Of a stretch of 8,130 nt of DNA, positions 6,575 to 8,130 are shown in pieces. The notes below the pieces were generated by a model. It did not search any database. It was not told the origin of the DNA and saw only the letters and a list, made by a program, of their open reading frames with translations. Each line of letters begins with the position of its first letter. Within the stretch, counting starts at the first letter, position 1. Origin of the DNA: Clostridiales bacterium (GTDB taxonomy: Bacteria > Bacillota > Clostridia > Oscillospirales > CAG-382); contig QAKH01000089.1 of assembly GCA_003343885.1 (NCBI GenBank), forward strand, positions 1 through 8,130, written 5' to 3'. Made by a program: the position numbers and the translations under genes.

Positions 6575-6994
6575 TCAGCCGTTCGTTTCGTCCGCTTCGC
6601 CGGGCGCGTCCTCCGGGGCGGCGTCCCCGGCCTCTTCCTCCGCCTCAGCTTCGTCCGCGGGCTCCGCCGCCTGCGCGCCGTCCCCGGCGTCCGGCGAACC
6701 GTCCGCCTCCTGCGCCCGCTCCCGCTGCATGCGGGCGATGATCTCCTTGACCTGTTCCAGCTCTTCGGGGGAGAGCGCCATCATCTTGGCGGACATATCC
6801 ACCTTTTTCGCGGCGCGATCCACCTTTTCGGACACGTTCTTGCAGAACGCGTCGCTCACGAACTTGCCCTGCTCGACCGTGAGCTCGCCCTTTTCGATCA
6901 GGCCGTCCGCGATTTCCTTCGCCTTTTCCGCCGTGACCGCCACCGCGCCCACGCCGGCCATCAGCACCTTTCTCAGTTCGTCATACAGCGCCAT
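6575..6994 (-). CDS. Phasin-like (PhaF-type) coiled-coil protein with acidic tail
   Basis: This 139-residue protein has a mostly helical N-terminal part (1 to about 95). It opens MALYDELRKVLMAGVGAVAV, continues with an EKAKEIADGLIEKGELTVEQGKF stretch, and then has a charged helix with likely coiled-coil character. This pattern is seen in small Firmicutes proteins annotated as phasin-superfamily or polyhydroxyalkanoate-regulator-like. In such genomes a real role in polyester granules is not established. The last 45 or so residues are almost only A, E, D, G and P, an acidic and probably disordered tail. The start is placed at 6994, not at the longer in-frame ATG 7048, because AAAGGGGG lies about 9 bases upstream and because a near-perfect promoter (7020-7048) covers the longer start. 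It has high G+C like trxB. It is downstream of trxB on the same strand but has its own promoter. It ends 8 bases before the terminator. Confidence 0.7.
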   Translation of the reverse strand: MALYDELRKVLMAGVGAVAVTAEKAKEIADGLIEKGELTVEQGKFVSDAFCKNVSEKVDRAAKKVDMSAKMMALSPEELEQVKEIIARMQRERAQEADGSPDAGDGAQAAEPADEAEAEEEAGDAAPEDAPGEADETNG

Positions 6995-7019
6995 CGCCTT
7001 GCGCCCCCTTTCTGTCTGC

Positions 7020-7048
7020 ATTGTAAATCCCGGACGGCTCCCTGTCAA
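7020..7048 (-). promoter_or_regulatory. Near-consensus sigma-A promoter of the phasin-like gene
   Basis: On the minus strand TTGACA (7048-7043, six of six) and TACAAT (7025-7020, five of six) are separated by exactly 17 bases. Transcription should start near 7013, leaving about 19 bases of leader with the ribosome binding site. This fixes the start codon of the gene at 6994. It also shows that the gene can be transcribed independently of trxA-trxB. Confidence 0.82.
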
Positions 7049-7065
7049 GGAAAACGGCGTCCGGG
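7029..7065 (-). terminator. Inverted repeat after trxB, enclosing the -35 box
   Basis: Arms CCCGGACG (7029-7036) and CGTCCGGG (7058-7065) pair perfectly over 8 bases. The first base pair of the stem is 7 bases past the trxB stop codon, the usual place for a terminator, but on the minus strand only ATTTA follows, a poor T-tract. The intervening bases include a small CCT/AGG pairing and the TTGACA box of the next gene. It may be a weak trxB terminator, or an operator for the phasin-like gene, because one arm lies in its promoter spacer. Confidence 0.45.
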
Positions 7066-7072
7066 TCAGCGT

Positions 7073-7993
7073 TCAGAGCCTGTACACGTACTCCTCCGCG
7101 AAGTGCGCGGCGGTCGCGCCGTCCGCCGCGGCGGTCACGATCTGGCGCAGCGGCTTTTGCCGCAGGTCGCCCGCGGCGTAGACGCCCGGCAGGTTCGTGC
7201 GCGTGGACTCGTCCGCGGCCACGTAGCCCGCCTCGTCCAGGTCCACCTGGCCGCGCACGAGCTCCGTGCTCGGCACGCGGCCGACCGCCACGAAGATGCC
7301 GTCCACCGCGATGTCGCTCACCTCGCCGGTCTTCACGTCCTCCAGCCGCAGGCCCGTCACGCGCTTTTCGTGCAGGATGGCCACGGGCCTTCGGCTCAGC
7401 AGAAATTCGACGCCGCTCTCCTCGAGCAGCGCGCGCTCCCGCCGCGAGGCGCGCAGCTCGTCCCGCCGGTGCACGAGGTAGACCTTCTTGCAGATCTTGG
7501 AGAGGAACAGCGCGTCCGCTGCGGCGCTGTTGCCCCCGCCCACGACGGCGACCGTCTTGCCGCGGTAGAACATGCCGTCGCAGGTCGCGCAGTAGGCGAC
7601 GCCCTTGCCCCGCAGCGCGCGCTCGTCCGCAAGCCCCAGCTCGCGCGGCGCGGCGCCCATCGCGAGCACCACCGTGCGGCCCAGCAGCGTGCCGCTTTCC
7701 GTCTCAAGGCGCTTGGGGCTGCTTGAAAGGTCCGCCGAAAGCGCCTGACCGAAGACCGACTCCGCGCCGAAGCGCTCTGCCCCGCGCTGCATGCGCTCGG
7801 CGAGCTGCATGCCGTCGATGCCGTCCTCAAAGCCCGGATAGTTGTCGATCTGCTCGGTGGTGGCCATCTGCCCGCCGGGCGACAGCGTTTCGATCACTCG
7901 GACCGTAAGCCCCGCCCGCGCGCCGTACAGCGCCGCCGTGTAGCCCGCGGGCCCGCCGCCGACCACCAGCATGTCGTAAATCTTTTCTTCCAT
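7073..7993 (-). CDS. trxB: Thioredoxin-disulfide reductase
   Basis: This 306-residue cytoplasmic flavoenzyme transfers electrons from NADPH through FAD to oxidised thioredoxin. The FAD-binding GGGPAGYTAA is at residues 12-21, followed by the SPGGQMATTEQIDNYPGF segment (38-55) typical of TrxR. The redox-active CATC is C135-A-T-C138 and is followed by DG. The NADPH-binding GGGNSAAADA is at 152-161 with HRRDELRAS at 175-183, whose arginines fit NADPH preference. The C-terminal FAD contact is GVYAAGDLRQKPLRQ (270-284). Length and motif order are those of a normal low-molecular-weight TrxR with no missing residue. The start is set at ATG 7993 because GAGAGG lies about 8 bases upstream, and the start at 8032 would run into the preceding thioredoxin gene. 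It lies 35 bases downstream of that gene, and the two are very probably one operon. Confidence 0.95.
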   Translation of the reverse strand: MEEKIYDMLVVGGGPAGYTAALYGARAGLTVRVIETLSPGGQMATTEQIDNYPGFEDGIDGMQLAERMQRGAERFGAESVFGQALSADLSSSPKRLETESGTLLGRTVVLAMGAAPRELGLADERALRGKGVAYCATCDGMFYRGKTVAVVGGGNSAAADALFLSKICKKVYLVHRRDELRASRRERALLEESGVEFLLSRRPVAILHEKRVTGLRLEDVKTGEVSDIAVDGIFVAVGRVPSTELVRGQVDLDEAGYVAADESTRTNLPGVYAAGDLRQKPLRQIVTAAADGATAAHFAEEYVYRL

Positions 7994-8028
7994 CGCCGTA
8001 TCCTCTCTTCCGAATGCCCGGGGCTTCC

Positions 8029-8130
8029 TCAAAGCGCGCCGTTTTCCCGCAGCCAGCCCTCGATCTGCCCGCGCGACTGCGGCGCCACCAGCGCCTCGCC
8101 CATCGCCTGGCCGCCCCGAAACACGATCAG
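8029..8130 (-). CDS. trxA: Thioredoxin, C-terminal fragment
   Basis: The frame is open from the window edge to TGA at 8031-8029, giving the last 33 residues of a protein whose start is outside the window. LIVFRGGQAMGEALVAP followed by a final amphipathic helix (RGQIEGWLRENGAL) is the usual end of thioredoxin: the strand after the cis-proline, the G-G turn, and the last helix. The active-site WCGPC region is not visible, so activity cannot be confirmed. Its position 35 bases upstream of trxB on the same strand strongly supports the assignment, since trxA-trxB pairs are common and TrxB reduces TrxA. It has the high G+C of its neighbour. Confidence 0.8.
   Translation of the reverse strand: MIVFRGGQAMGEALVAPQSRGQIEGWLRENGAL

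Noticed and set aside
6554..7726. Long plus-strand open frame of 390 codons opposite the phasin-like and trxB genes
   Set aside because: The product is a low-complexity R/A/H/L-rich sequence with no domain, and it lies antisense to two well-supported genes in very GC-rich DNA where stop codons are rare. The long frame is an artefact of composition.
1..8130. CRISPR arrays, insertion sequences, rRNA or tRNA genes
   Set aside because: No regularly spaced repeats, transposase reading frames, terminal inverted repeats or tRNA/rRNA signatures were found on either strand.

Overview
The window suggests a GC-rich, gut-type member of the Firmicutes (Clostridia). The reasons are strong Shine-Dalgarno sites, consensus sigma-A-type promoters, a bacitracin-type (BceAB-like) ABC transporter, and chromosomal genes with heavy G/C use at third codon positions. 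No rRNA or other marker gene is present, so the taxonomic statement is an inference.

Layout. Bases 1-288 (+) are the 3' end of a cation diffusion facilitator (CDF) metal transporter gene. Bases 289-506 are non-coding and contain a perfect 18-bp hairpin followed by a T-tract. Bases 507-3243 (+) encode an ABC ATPase and its ten-helix FtsX/BceB-type permease, 13 bases apart. Bases 3358-5512 (+) encode a polytopic histidine kinase and a NarL/LuxR-type response regulator. These overlap by 23 bases and have their own consensus-like promoter in the gap after the permease. Bases 5544-5678 may encode a 44-residue hydrophobic peptide. Bases 5720-6472 (+) encode a secreted protein of unknown function. 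A terminator at 6528-6567 separates this block from three minus-strand genes: a phasin-like helical protein with an acidic tail (6575-6994), thioredoxin reductase trxB (7073-7993) and the 3' end of a thioredoxin gene (8029-8130).

How the genes fit together. The transporter and two-component genes form a detection and response module of the kind that protects Firmicutes from cell-wall-active peptides. The permease has a large extracellular domain of about 215 residues, and the kinase is almost all membrane helices with no recognisable separate sensor domain. Classical Bce modules use an OmpR-type regulator and a two-helix kinase. Here the partner is a NarL-type regulator and a kinase with about 8-10 helices, which is the most notable feature of the window. 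The trxA-trxB pair is an ordinary thiol-redox operon, and the phasin-like gene has its own near-perfect promoter.

Base composition shifts sharply. Sixty-base samples counted by eye give 44/60 G+C in the CDF gene (61-120), 27/60 in the permease (2461-2520), 19/60 at the start of the kinase (3361-3420), 27/60 in the secreted protein (5941-6000) and 44/60 in trxB (7141-7200). Roughly 300-6525 therefore looks like an acquired block in a GC-rich chromosome, although no integrase, transposase or flanking repeat is visible.
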